Of a DNA stretch of 18,520 bases, positions 7,081 to 14,125 are shown piece by piece (positions within the stretch are counted from its first letter, which is position 1; every line of letters starts with the position of its first letter). Origin of the DNA: CAZHDI01 sp964531285 (GTDB taxonomy: Bacteria > Pseudomonadota > Alphaproteobacteria > JAJFIK01); the NCBI GenBank assembly GCA_964531285.1, contig CAZHDI010000065.1:1-18520 (forward strand), read 5' to 3'. The translations under genes were made by a program, and so were the position numbers. The notes below the pieces were generated by a model that saw only the letters and a list, made by a program, of their open reading frames with translations, was not told the origin of the DNA and did no database searches.

Positions 7081-7542
7081 ATGTTGTTTTGGGCTGTCCG
7101 GATCTGGACCTGGATCACCGGACCGGTTCTCAGCGTGTGGCGGCCGATCCGGCTGGGTGCCCATGCGGTGGTGCTGGACGGGGCGGGCAAGGTGCTCCTT
7201 GTGCGCCATACTTACCGGCGGGGGTGGTCCATCCCCGGCGGCGGCGTCAATCGCGGCGAGACGCTGGAGGCGGCGGCGCGGCGGGAAATCTATGAGGAGA
7301 CCGGCGTGATCGCCGAAGGGCCCATCGATCTCCTTGGCGTCTACAGCAATCTCACCCGGCGCTATTCGGATCATATGACCGTGCATGTGATCCGGACCTG
7401 GCGCCGGGAGGACCGCAAGAGCTTCGAGATTGCCGAGACACGCTTTTTTCCGATCGACGATCTGCCCGCCGATACGCTGCCCGGCACCCGCCGGCGCCTC
7501 GCGGAACTGACCGGGGCGAGGCGCCAGGACGGTCTGTGGTAG
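7081..7542 (+). CDS. Nudix hydrolase with hydrophobic N-terminus
   Basis: A 153-residue protein with a complete Nudix box at residues 54-76 (G-x5-E-x7-REIYEETGV), so metal binding and hydrolysis of an X-linked nucleoside or sugar diphosphate are expected. Before it lie LGAHAVVLDGAGKVLLV and WSIPGGGV, the usual Nudix core. The first 20 residues are hydrophobic and Trp-rich (MLFWAVRIWTWITGPVLSVW), perhaps a membrane anchor or an amphipathic tether. It starts 30 bases after the DUF1045 gene with AAGGAG upstream, so it is probably the last gene of the phnM transcript. Nudix enzymes are not standard phosphonate-operon members, so its substrate is open. Its stop is only 3 bases from the stop of the convergent amidase. 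Confidence 0.88.
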   Translation: MLFWAVRIWTWITGPVLSVWRPIRLGAHAVVLDGAGKVLLVRHTYRRGWSIPGGGVNRGETLEAAARREIYEETGVIAEGPIDLLGVYSNLTRRYSDHMTVHVIRTWRREDRKSFEIAETRFFPIDDLPADTLPGTRRRLAELTGARRQDGLW

Positions 7543-7545
7543 CGG

Positions 7546-8970
7546 TCAAAGGGTTGGGCGGCGATGGGCCCAAGGCGCGGCCCGTTCAAGCTGTCCGCAG
7601 ACGGCATAAAGCAGGTTATCCGCACCGACCGCCGCCGACAGCATGGTGCCGACGGGGAACCCATCCGCCGTCCAATGAACCGGGACCGAAGCCGATGGCT
7701 GTCCGGTCATATTGTGGAGCGCGTTGTATGGCGTGAAGGCGAAGAGGTCGGCCAAATAATTACCGGCATCCTCACGCGATAAGGTCAGCACGCCGAGTTT
7801 TGGCGGCAGGCTCGCGGTGGTGGGCTGGAGCAGAATATCATAGCGCTGATGGAACGCCCCGAGCGTGCGGCCCAGTTGATGCATCACATGGCTGGCGCGC
7901 GCATAGTCTTCCGCGCTCAGACGCCGGCCGTTTTCGACCATGGCCGCCGTGCCGCGCTCCAACTCATCCTCCCGGGCCTTCCGGCCCAGGACGGTTTCGC
8001 GCAGGGAAATCGTATGGGCTGTGCTGGCGCAAATGATCGCGCCCTGGGCCGCGCGCAGCACCGTGTAATCGATGCCAAGGCTGGCGTCTTCCACATGATG
8101 GCCCAGGTCCTCGAGCAGTTTGGCGGTGGCCTCAACCCCGGCGCGCAGGTCCGGATCGAGAGGGGAACCGGGCGGGGTCTCCAGCACCACGCCAATGCGC
8201 AAAGGCTGGGGGTCCCTCACGGTGCTGTCCAGGAAGCCGCCGCCCGGGGGCGCCGCATAGGGGTCGCCCGGCTCGGGTCCATGGGTGGCATCCAGCAGGG
8301 CGGCGCTGTCGCGCACGGTCCGGCTGATCACATGGGAGATGGACATGCCGTCCCAGCCTTCGCCGCGATCGGGTCCGCTGGGCGTGCGGGCCCGCGTCGG
8401 TTTCAGACCGAACAGACCGCAGGCGGCCGCCGGAATACGGATCGACCCGCCGCCATCGCTGGCATTGGCCATGGGCACGATCCCCGCAGCCACCGCCGCC
8501 GCCGCTCCGCCACTCGATCCGCCTGCGGAGCGTGTGAGATCCCAAGGATTGCGGGTGACGCCATACATGGCCGGTTCGGTCGAGGTGGTCAGCCCGAATT
8601 CCGGCGTGTTCGTCTTACCGAAAATGGTCAGCCCGGCTGCCTTATAGCGCGCGGTGAGGGTCGAATCATGGGTCGCTGCCGCGCCGTCGAACAGGCGGCA
8701 GCTATTGTCCGTAACGGTCCCGGCAAGCTGGGGACCGAGATTTTTCAAGAGATACGGGACGCCCTTGAACGGTCCGTCCGGCAACCCGGCGCGGATCGCC
8801 GCGCGCGCTTCATCGAAATGGCGCATGACCACGGCGTTGATTTTGGGATCGATCGCTTCGGTGCGGCGGATGGCTTCATCGAGAAGCTCCGCCGGCGTCA
8901 CATCGCCCTTGGCCACCAATTCGGCAAGGCCAAGCGCATCGTAGCGGTCATAATCGGACAGTGCGGACAT
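7546..8970 (-). CDS. Amidase-signature family hydrolase
   Basis: A 474-residue protein of normal amidase length. The Ser-cisSer-Lys triad is complete: K76 in YLLKNLG, cis-Ser S152 in the GGSSGG motif (150-155) and nucleophile S176 in DGGGSIRIPAA (172-181). The spacing (100 and 24 residues) matches characterised members such as peptide amidase. GLFGLKPTRARTP follows, as in most of the family. Relatives hydrolyse amides of diverse kinds, including 6-aminohexanoate cyclic dimer; the substrate here cannot be named. It is cytoplasmic, with no signal peptide. ATG 8970 has GGAGGA upstream. It lies 53 bases after the glutathionyl-hydroquinone reductase gene on the same strand and may share its transcript. 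Confidence 0.92.
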   Translation of the reverse strand: MSALSDYDRYDALGLAELVAKGDVTPAELLDEAIRRTEAIDPKINAVVMRHFDEARAAIRAGLPDGPFKGVPYLLKNLGPQLAGTVTDNSCRLFDGAAATHDSTLTARYKAAGLTIFGKTNTPEFGLTTSTEPAMYGVTRNPWDLTRSAGGSSGGAAAAVAAGIVPMANASDGGGSIRIPAAACGLFGLKPTRARTPSGPDRGEGWDGMSISHVISRTVRDSAALLDATHGPEPGDPYAAPPGGGFLDSTVRDPQPLRIGVVLETPPGSPLDPDLRAGVEATAKLLEDLGHHVEDASLGIDYTVLRAAQGAIICASTAHTISLRETVLGRKAREDELERGTAAMVENGRRLSAEDYARASHVMHQLGRTLGAFHQRYDILLQPTTASLPPKLGVLTLSREDAGNYLADLFAFTPYNALHNMTGQPSASVPVHWTADGFPVGTMLSAAVGADNLLYAVCGQLERAAPWAHRRPTL

Positions 8971-9023
8971 GGGCGGTCCTCCCTCTTTTGTTGTTTTCGC
9001 AGGGCAGCCCGGCCGTCAGAGGG

Positions 9024-10025
9024 TCAATGGGCCGCCGGAGCGATCCTGTCCCGGTCATGGGGCCGGGTGAAATCGAGCTCCGGACCGATGGGCACCACAC
9101 CGGTCGGATTGATCGTGCCGTGGCTTTCGTAATAGTGACGCTTGATGTGATCGAAATTGACCGTCTCCGCGATACCGGGCACCTGATAAAGCTCGCGCAA
9201 ATAATGGGAGAGGTTCGGATAATCCTCGATCCGGCGCAGATTGCATTTGAAATGGCCGACATAGACCGCATCGAAGCGGATCAGCGTCGTGAACAGCCGC
9301 CAGTCGGCTTCGGTGATCCGGTCGCCCACCAGATAGCGCCGGCGCGCGAGGCGCTCCTCGATCCGGTCCAAACCGTCGAACAGGGTGCGGACGGCATCCT
9401 CATAAGCGTCCTGCGTGGTCGCGAAGCCGGATTTGTACACGCCGTTATTGATCGTGTCGTAGACGAAGGCGTTGATCTCGTCGATCTCGGCAAGATAATA
9501 GGCGGGCGCATAATCCAGCGCGGCCTTGTCCTTCGGCACAAGGCCATTGAACGCGCTGTTCAACATACGGATGATTTCAGCGGACTCGTTGTTCACGATG
9601 GTCCGCTGTTTCTTATCCCACAGGACCGGCACGGTGACCCGGCCCGTGTACTGAGAGTCGGCGCGCAAATAAAGCTCATAGAGCCGGGTCGCGCCGTTGA
9701 CGAGATCGGCCTGGCCGCCCGGTTCGGTACCGATGGTCCAGCCCTCCGATCCCATATAGGCGTCCGTCACCGTAACGGAAATGTGGGCATCGAGGCCCTT
9801 GAGCCGGCGCAGGATCAAGGTGCGGTGCGCCCAGGGGCAGGCGGCGCTGACATAGAGGTGATAGCGGTCCGAGGCGGCGGCGAAGCCGCCATCGCCGCTG
9901 GGGCCCGGCCGGCCGTCCGGCGTCACCCAATGGCGGAACGCGGAGGACTGGCGCACAAAGCGGCCTCCGGTGCTCTTGGTGTCGTACCACTCGTCGTGCC
10001 ATGTGCCGTCGACCAGCATGCCCAT
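9024..10025 (-). CDS. Glutathionyl-hydroquinone reductase (Xi-class GST, YqjG-like)
   Basis: A 333-residue protein. This class reduces glutathionyl-hydroquinones back to hydroquinones, using a cysteine and a second glutathione, in quinone recycling and aromatic detoxification. The thioredoxin-like N-terminal domain has YHLYVSAACPWAHRTL (55-70) with catalytic C63, the same position as in E. coli YqjG, and the CPWA motif of the class. GSEGW, VPVLWDK and NNESAEIIRMLN (the Glu-Ser that holds glutathione) follow. The helical C-terminal domain includes RRYLVGDRITEADWRLFTTL and CNLRRIEDYPNL. The ATG at 10025 is 10 bases from GGAGG; the in-frame ATG at 10019 is possible. It lies 120 bases downstream of the SDR gene. 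Confidence 0.93.
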   Translation of the reverse strand: MGMLVDGTWHDEWYDTKSTGGRFVRQSSAFRHWVTPDGRPGPSGDGGFAAASDRYHLYVSAACPWAHRTLILRRLKGLDAHISVTVTDAYMGSEGWTIGTEPGGQADLVNGATRLYELYLRADSQYTGRVTVPVLWDKKQRTIVNNESAEIIRMLNSAFNGLVPKDKAALDYAPAYYLAEIDEINAFVYDTINNGVYKSGFATTQDAYEDAVRTLFDGLDRIEERLARRRYLVGDRITEADWRLFTTLIRFDAVYVGHFKCNLRRIEDYPNLSHYLRELYQVPGIAETVNFDHIKRHYYESHGTINPTGVVPIGPELDFTRPHDRDRIAPAAH

Positions 10026-10118
10026 GGGCTTATCGCCTCCACTTGATCCGGCGTACCGCGCGCCATGCGGTCCGTTTTATCGCTCCGGTTACCTTAACAC
10101 GGCGTATGGGGGCCGCGT

Positions 10119-10137
10119 GCCGTCGGCCTGTGACGGC
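10119..10137 (-). terminator. Short hairpin after the SDR gene
   Basis: A 6-bp stem (10119-10124 with 10132-10137, 7-base loop) lies just past the SDR stop on the minus strand. There is no T-run, so only weak attenuation between the SDR and the downstream reductase gene is plausible. The remaining 80 bases of the gap could hold a promoter for the reductase gene, but none stands out. Confidence 0.2.
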
Positions 10138-10145
10138 GGCCGTGC

Positions 10146-11105
10146 TCAGATCGGCTCGTAAGGGAACACCGCTGCGGATGGGCCGAGATCGGTCATGTCG
10201 CCTTTGAGCGCGGGGAAGGCCTGCTCGATCAGCCCCGCCGGGGTCCAGCCCTCGGTGTTCGCGATCGAGCGGACCGGGCGGGGCTGGGAGAACAGCACCA
10301 CCTCGTTGCCGCGCACCGCGAAGATCTGTCCGGTCACATCCGAGGCGGCGGGGGCGGCGAGGGCGACGGCGGTTTGCGCCACCTGATCGGCGCGCATCTT
10401 GCGCTGCATCCGTTCCACCCGCTGGCGCGAGGCTTCGTCCTTGACGGGAATCGTCGCGATCATCCGGGTCCAGGCGAACGGCGCGATCACGTTGGAGCGC
10501 ACGTTTTTCTGGGCGCCTTCCATGGCGATGATCCGGGACAGGCCGACAATACCCAGCTTAGCGGCGGCGTAATTGGCCTGGCCGATATTGCCGATCAGCC
10601 CTGAGGTCGAGGTGAACAGGACAAAAGTGCCGTCCTCCCGGTCGCGGAAATGGGCGATGGCGGCCCGGGTCATGTTGTAGGACCCATGCAGATGCACATC
10701 GATCACCGCTTTCCAGTCTTCGTCCGGCATTTTGTGAAACATGCCGTCGCGCAGAATGCCGGCCGGGCTGATCACGGCATGGAGGCTGCCATAGGTATCG
10801 AGGGCCTGGGCGACCATGTTCTGGGCGCCGCGCATCTCGGCCACGCTGTCCGAATTGGCGACCGCCTCCCCGCCGGCGGCCTTGATCTCGGTCACCACCT
10901 GGGCGGCCGGGCTCTGATCGCCGACATCGCCGCCGCCGACCGATCCGCCCAGATCGTTGACCACCACCCGGGCGCCTTCCCGGGCGGCCAGCAGGGCGCA
11001 TTCGCGGCCAATGCCGCGTCCCGCGCCGGTCACGATCACGGTGCGTCCCTCAAGAACGCCGGTGGGCTGGCCCGTGGACTGGCCTGTGGGCTGGTCTGTT
11101 GTCAT
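10146..11105 (-). CDS. SDR family oxidoreductase, MFE-2 (3-hydroxyacyl-CoA dehydrogenase)-like
   Basis: A 319-residue short-chain dehydrogenase with a classical N-terminal NAD(P) site TGAGRGIG (26-33), VVNDLGG (48-54, acidic residue favouring NAD), a catalytic Ser in FTSTSGLIGN (164-173), and Y179/K183 in ANYAAAKLG. NDLGGS, GILRDGMF and GNIGQANYAAAK are close to the dehydrogenase part of multifunctional enzyme 2, so 3-hydroxyacyl-CoA or a related substrate is likely. Unusual points: the NNAG motif reads SPAG (113-116), and a short QPTG/QSTG/QPTG repeat sits at residues 5-16. I start at ATG 11105 (GGAG upstream) because the frame's 110-residue extension to 11435 is rich in Cys, His, Arg and Ser and resembles no protein. 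Confidence 0.85.
   Translation of the reverse strand: MTTDQPTGQSTGQPTGVLEGRTVIVTGAGRGIGRECALLAAREGARVVVNDLGGSVGGGDVGDQSPAAQVVTEIKAAGGEAVANSDSVAEMRGAQNMVAQALDTYGSLHAVISPAGILRDGMFHKMPDEDWKAVIDVHLHGSYNMTRAAIAHFRDREDGTFVLFTSTSGLIGNIGQANYAAAKLGIVGLSRIIAMEGAQKNVRSNVIAPFAWTRMIATIPVKDEASRQRVERMQRKMRADQVAQTAVALAAPAASDVTGQIFAVRGNEVVLFSQPRPVRSIANTEGWTPAGLIEQAFPALKGDMTDLGPSAAVFPYEPI
11058..11093 (-). repeat. 12-bp tandem repeat coding QPTG/QSTG/QPTG
   Basis: Three imperfect 12-base units in the 5' end of the SDR gene encode residues 5-16, a Gln-Pro/Ser-Thr-Gly tract ahead of the Rossmann fold. Unit number could vary between strains by slippage without breaking the frame. Confidence 0.8.
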
Positions 11106-11326
11106 CTCTCGAACTCCATCGTCTTGCCGCGTGGCCCATCCGGCGCGCGCGGCGGCCGTTCGCCAGCCCTTAGTTTGGCACGGGTGCGGAAGCGGTGGAA
11201 AAAAACCTTGGCTCCGGCGCGCGCTTTGCTCATAGTCCGAAGCACAGAGTGTCCCATCACGATGATGAGAGCGCGTTGAGCGATGACCCGGGCCTTGCCA
11301 ATGATTGCGCGACGACGACCGCGCCG

Positions 11327-11351
11327 CCGCACTGCCGATCCGGCAGTGCGG
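11327..11351. repeat. Perfect 11-bp inverted repeat with 3-base loop
   Basis: CCGCACTGCCG (11327-11337), loop ATC, then CGGCAGTGCGG (11341-11351). The stem has no mismatch. Neither side is followed by a T-run, and neither flanking gene ends here, so it is not an ordinary terminator. It could be an operator, an extragenic palindrome or the core of a structured RNA. Confidence 0.75.
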
Positions 11352-11463
11352 GTTCGCATGGCCCTGGGCGTCTGACACTTTTCCGGCACACGACACCGGA
11401 CCGCAGGCCCCGCTTCTGACCAGACAACCCCGCAATCGGGGCAGAGGGCCGCTGGTGACGGTG

Positions 11464-11497
11464 AAGCGCGATTAGACAAGCGCGATTACACAAGCGA
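11464..11497 (+). repeat. 14-bp tandem direct repeat upstream of the GNAT gene
   Basis: Two units (AAGCGCGATTAGAC at 11464-11477 and AAGCGCGATTACAC at 11478-11491, one mismatch) and a partial third (AAGCGA). The array ends 11 bases before the GNAT start codon, in the place where promoter or leader elements belong. TAGACA within the first unit resembles a -35 box, but no matching -10 is seen. Confidence 0.75.
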
Positions 11498-11508
11498 CGT
11501 GTGCCCTC

Positions 11509-12012
11509 ATGTTTACCATTCATTCTGAACGGGCGGCCGATGCCGGCGCCATCGATGCCCTGCACGACCATGCCTTCGGGCCTGGCCGGTTCGCCCGGAC
11601 CGGCTTTCTGCTGCGGGGCGCGGCCCCCCATGACATGGCCCTTTCAGCCACCGCCTGGCAGGACGGCCGGCTGGTCGGCTCGATCCGGTTCAATCCGATC
11701 CTCGTCGGCCACGATGACGGCACCAGCGAGATGGCGCTCCTGCTCGGACCGCTGGCGGTGATCCGCGAGCGCCAGGGCAACGGGCTGGGCCTGTCGCTGG
11801 TGCGCCACGGTTTGACCCTGGCGCGGTCGCAGGGCCATGACCTCGTGCTTTTGATCGGCGAGCCGGCCTATTACGCCAAAGCGGGGTTCGCCAAGGTCCG
11901 GCCCGGCGCGCTGCGGGCCGATCTGCCGCTCGATCAAAACCGGCTGTGCTGGCTGCGCCTGTCGGGGGCGGCCGATGCGCCCGCCGGGTCTCTGCGCACA
12001 GCGGGTTTTTGA
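11509..12012 (+). CDS. GNAT family N-acetyltransferase (YhbS-like)
   Basis: A 167-residue protein of the single-domain GNAT fold. Acetyl-CoA binding motif A is seen at PLAVIRERQGNGLGLSLVRH (81-100), with the Q/R-x-x-G-x-G/A signature as QGNGLG (89-94). EPAYYAKAGFAKV (118-130) is the conserved late strand and helix of the YhbS-like group. It should transfer an acetyl group to an amine; the acceptor is unknown. The N-terminal FTIHSERAADAGAIDALHDHAFGP helix is typical. The start ATG 11509 has no visible Shine-Dalgarno sequence, and no better in-frame start exists close by. It converges on the 696-aa gene with 22 bases between stops and no terminator hairpin. Confidence 0.87.
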   Translation: MFTIHSERAADAGAIDALHDHAFGPGRFARTGFLLRGAAPHDMALSATAWQDGRLVGSIRFNPILVGHDDGTSEMALLLGPLAVIRERQGNGLGLSLVRHGLTLARSQGHDLVLLIGEPAYYAKAGFAKVRPGALRADLPLDQNRLCWLRLSGAADAPAGSLRTAGF

Positions 12013-12034
12013 GAGGCTTTTTGGAACCGAGGCA

Positions 12035-14125
12035 TCACCGGGCTTCCAAGCGCCAGGCGGCGATCAGCGTGCCGATGAGCAAGAGCGCCCAGACCGCCGG
12101 CGGCAGCAACGGCACGTCCCGGGTTGAGCGCACCGCGTAATTCTGGTTGTCCACAAGGCCCAGCCAGTCCCGGCCCGCCGTATCGCGGCCCGCCCTAACG
12201 CGCCGGATGCCGGGCAGCGACAACGCGTCGCCCTCATTCGGCGCGGTCCAATGAGCCCCGCCGCCGCTCGCGGACAGAACCGGCGCGAGCAGAGTTTCCG
12301 TCGGCCGCACATCCGCCAGTTCCTTGCCGTCGAGCGGACCCACGGCGACGACCGCGGCCAGATCCCCGCTCGCGAGCCGGTAGAGGCCGATCTCCTCGGT
12401 CTCGACCGTGGCGGTCCACAGGCCGGGTTCGGACGGTTCCAGACGAACCGCACGGGTGGTGCCCGAGGGCCGGGTCAGCGTGACCGGCGGCACCGTGTCG
12501 TCCATGGAGCGCCGGGTGATGGTCAGGCGTCGTCCCTGGCTGCGCGCGCTCAGGTCTTCTTCTTCGAGTTCCGGTTCCTTCATGAGCCAATGGGCGAGGC
12601 GGCGCAGCAGTTCCGTCTGCGGACCGCCGCCCTCGAAGCCCCGGGCCCACAGCCAGGTGTGATCCGACATCAGTTGGGCGACCCGGCCGTCGCCGAACCG
12701 GTCGAGCACAAGAAGCGGGCGTCCATCAGGCCCGGTCATGATCGTCTGCCCGCTGAGCGCCTGGGCATCGATCAGCCGGAACCAGCGGCCCCAATCGGGA
12801 TCAGCGTCCGCACCATCGCCCGCGCCGGGAAGCTTTGCGGTCACCGGATGGCGGGCCCCCGCATCCGTCACATCCGGACGGAAGGGTTGTTCGAGCACCG
12901 CGCCGGTGGGCTGGGCCGGGAACACCGCCGAAAGCGGTGTGCGATGGAGGCTCGCGGGCGTCGCGAAAGCGGGACCGGCGGCGGTCAGGAGCGCGCCGCC
13001 CTGTTCGACATAGCGCGCGACATTGGCCAGATAGGCCATGTGCAACACGCCGCGCCGCTTGAACCGGTCGAAGATCACCAGATCGAAATCATAGAGCTTG
13101 CGGTTGAAGAGTTCGTCCGTGGGGAACTCAATCAGCGCCAGTTCGTCGGGCCGGGTGAAGTCCTGCTTGTCGGGTGGGCGCAAAATGGTGAAATGCACGA
13201 GATCCACGCCCGGATCGGATTTCAGGAGATCGCGCCAGGTGCGCTGGCCCGCATGGGGCTCGCCCGAGACCAGCAGCACCTTGAGCCGGTCGCGCACGCC
13301 GTTGACCGAAACCGCGACCCGGTTGTTCACCAGGGTCAGTTCCTCCGGACCCGGCGCGACCACCGCCTCGATCACATTGGCCCCGGCATGGTTGATGTCC
13401 AGATTGACCTCGATCGGTGCGCCGGGAACAAAGCGGCGGGTGCCGACAAGCTCGCCGTCGAGGCGCACCGTGACTTCGGCGGGCTGGGGCGGGCCGTCGA
13501 CGCCAAGATCGTCAACCTGGAGGCGCAGGGTCACCGTCTTGCCGACAATGGCGAAGACCGGCGCATTCAGCACGCTGAGCTTGCGGTCGCCCAAATCGCG
13601 CCGGCCGGTGACAAGCGCATGGATCGGGGCGGTGAGGCCCGCGGGCCGTCCGCCCGCGGGCACATCGTGAATCTGGCCGTCGGTGATCAACACCGCGCCG
13701 GCGAGCCGGTCGGCGGGCACATCGGCCAGGAGCCGGTCGAGGGCGGTGAAAAGCCGGGTCTCGCCGAGCGCGTCGGGCCCGCTCGCGCTGGCGCGGGCCT
13801 CCCGGATTTCCAGATCGCCGATCCGCTCCAGATCGGCCCGCAAAGCGCTGAGCGCGGCCTCGGTTTCCTCGAGCCGTCCGCCGATCGCCTGGCTGTCGCT
13901 GTCATCGACGACAATGGCGACAATGTCCGGGATCGGATCGCGTTCTTCCTGGCGCAAGGACGGGCCGGCCAGAAATGCCGCGAGGATCAGCAGCACCGGC
14001 GCGCGCAGCCACAGGCCGCGCCGGCGCATGATCAGCCCGCCGATCAACAAAGTGAGAGCCGCCGCGATGATGAGGCCCAGCGCCCAGTCGGGCACCAAGG
14101 GGGCCAGATGCAGGTCCCACCTCAT
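12035..14125 (-). CDS. Membrane protein with vWA-like and GATase1-like domains (COG5426-like)
   Basis: A 696-residue protein, last gene of the MoxR operon. Two hydrophobic segments lie at about 14-33 and 40-56 and one at 674-691, so the large middle part is probably periplasmic. Residues about 67-170 look like a von Willebrand A domain with a plausible full metal site: DDSDS (74-78, DxSxS), a Thr near 123 and D149 in LITDG. Residues 281-400 (LKVLLVSGEPHAGQRTWRDL, YDFDLVIFDRFKRRG, YVEQGGALLTAAGPA) resemble a class I glutamine amidotransferase-like fold without an obvious catalytic Cys, so probably non-enzymatic. A later portion (about 470-515) holds LLVLDRFGDGRVAQLMSDHTW. Its start overlaps the stop of the 928-aa gene by ATGA (14122-14125). 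No cellular role is established for this family. Confidence 0.82.
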   Translation of the reverse strand: MRWDLHLAPLVPDWALGLIIAAALTLLIGGLIMRRRGLWLRAPVLLILAAFLAGPSLRQEERDPIPDIVAIVVDDSDSQAIGGRLEETEAALSALRADLERIGDLEIREARASASGPDALGETRLFTALDRLLADVPADRLAGAVLITDGQIHDVPAGGRPAGLTAPIHALVTGRRDLGDRKLSVLNAPVFAIVGKTVTLRLQVDDLGVDGPPQPAEVTVRLDGELVGTRRFVPGAPIEVNLDINHAGANVIEAVVAPGPEELTLVNNRVAVSVNGVRDRLKVLLVSGEPHAGQRTWRDLLKSDPGVDLVHFTILRPPDKQDFTRPDELALIEFPTDELFNRKLYDFDLVIFDRFKRRGVLHMAYLANVARYVEQGGALLTAAGPAFATPASLHRTPLSAVFPAQPTGAVLEQPFRPDVTDAGARHPVTAKLPGAGDGADADPDWGRWFRLIDAQALSGQTIMTGPDGRPLLVLDRFGDGRVAQLMSDHTWLWARGFEGGGPQTELLRRLAHWLMKEPELEEEDLSARSQGRRLTITRRSMDDTVPPVTLTRPSGTTRAVRLEPSEPGLWTATVETEEIGLYRLASGDLAAVVAVGPLDGKELADVRPTETLLAPVLSASGGGAHWTAPNEGDALSLPGIRRVRAGRDTAGRDWLGLVDNQNYAVRSTRDVPLLPPAVWALLLIGTLIAAWRLEAR

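Larger units (their letters stand above)
11106..11508. other. Gene-free intergenic region between divergent SDR and GNAT genes
   Basis: This 403-base stretch has no ORF that looks like a protein on either strand. It should contain the promoters of both flanking genes, yet no convincing sigma-70 pair is visible. It holds a perfect 11-bp stem at 11327-11351, smaller stems at 11382-11400 (TCCGG/CCGGA) and 11428-11441 (CCCCG/CGGGG), and the 14-bp tandem repeat at 11464-11497. A small structured RNA between 11320 and 11445 is possible but unproven. Confidence 0.5.

Noticed and set aside
7849..9132. 427-codon open frame on the plus strand
   Set aside because: Antisense to the amidase, whose full catalytic triad proves the coding strand.
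11106..11435. N-terminal extension of the SDR reading frame by 110 residues
   Set aside because: Its composition (many Cys, His, Arg, Ser) is unlike the gene's body, it crosses the hairpin at 11327-11351, and ATG 11105 has a ribosome site and gives the expected short lead into the Rossmann fold.
14122..14125. Frameshift or gene split between the 928-aa and 696-aa proteins
   Set aside because: The 4-base ATGA overlap is a normal coupled junction and each protein has complete ends with its own membrane segments.
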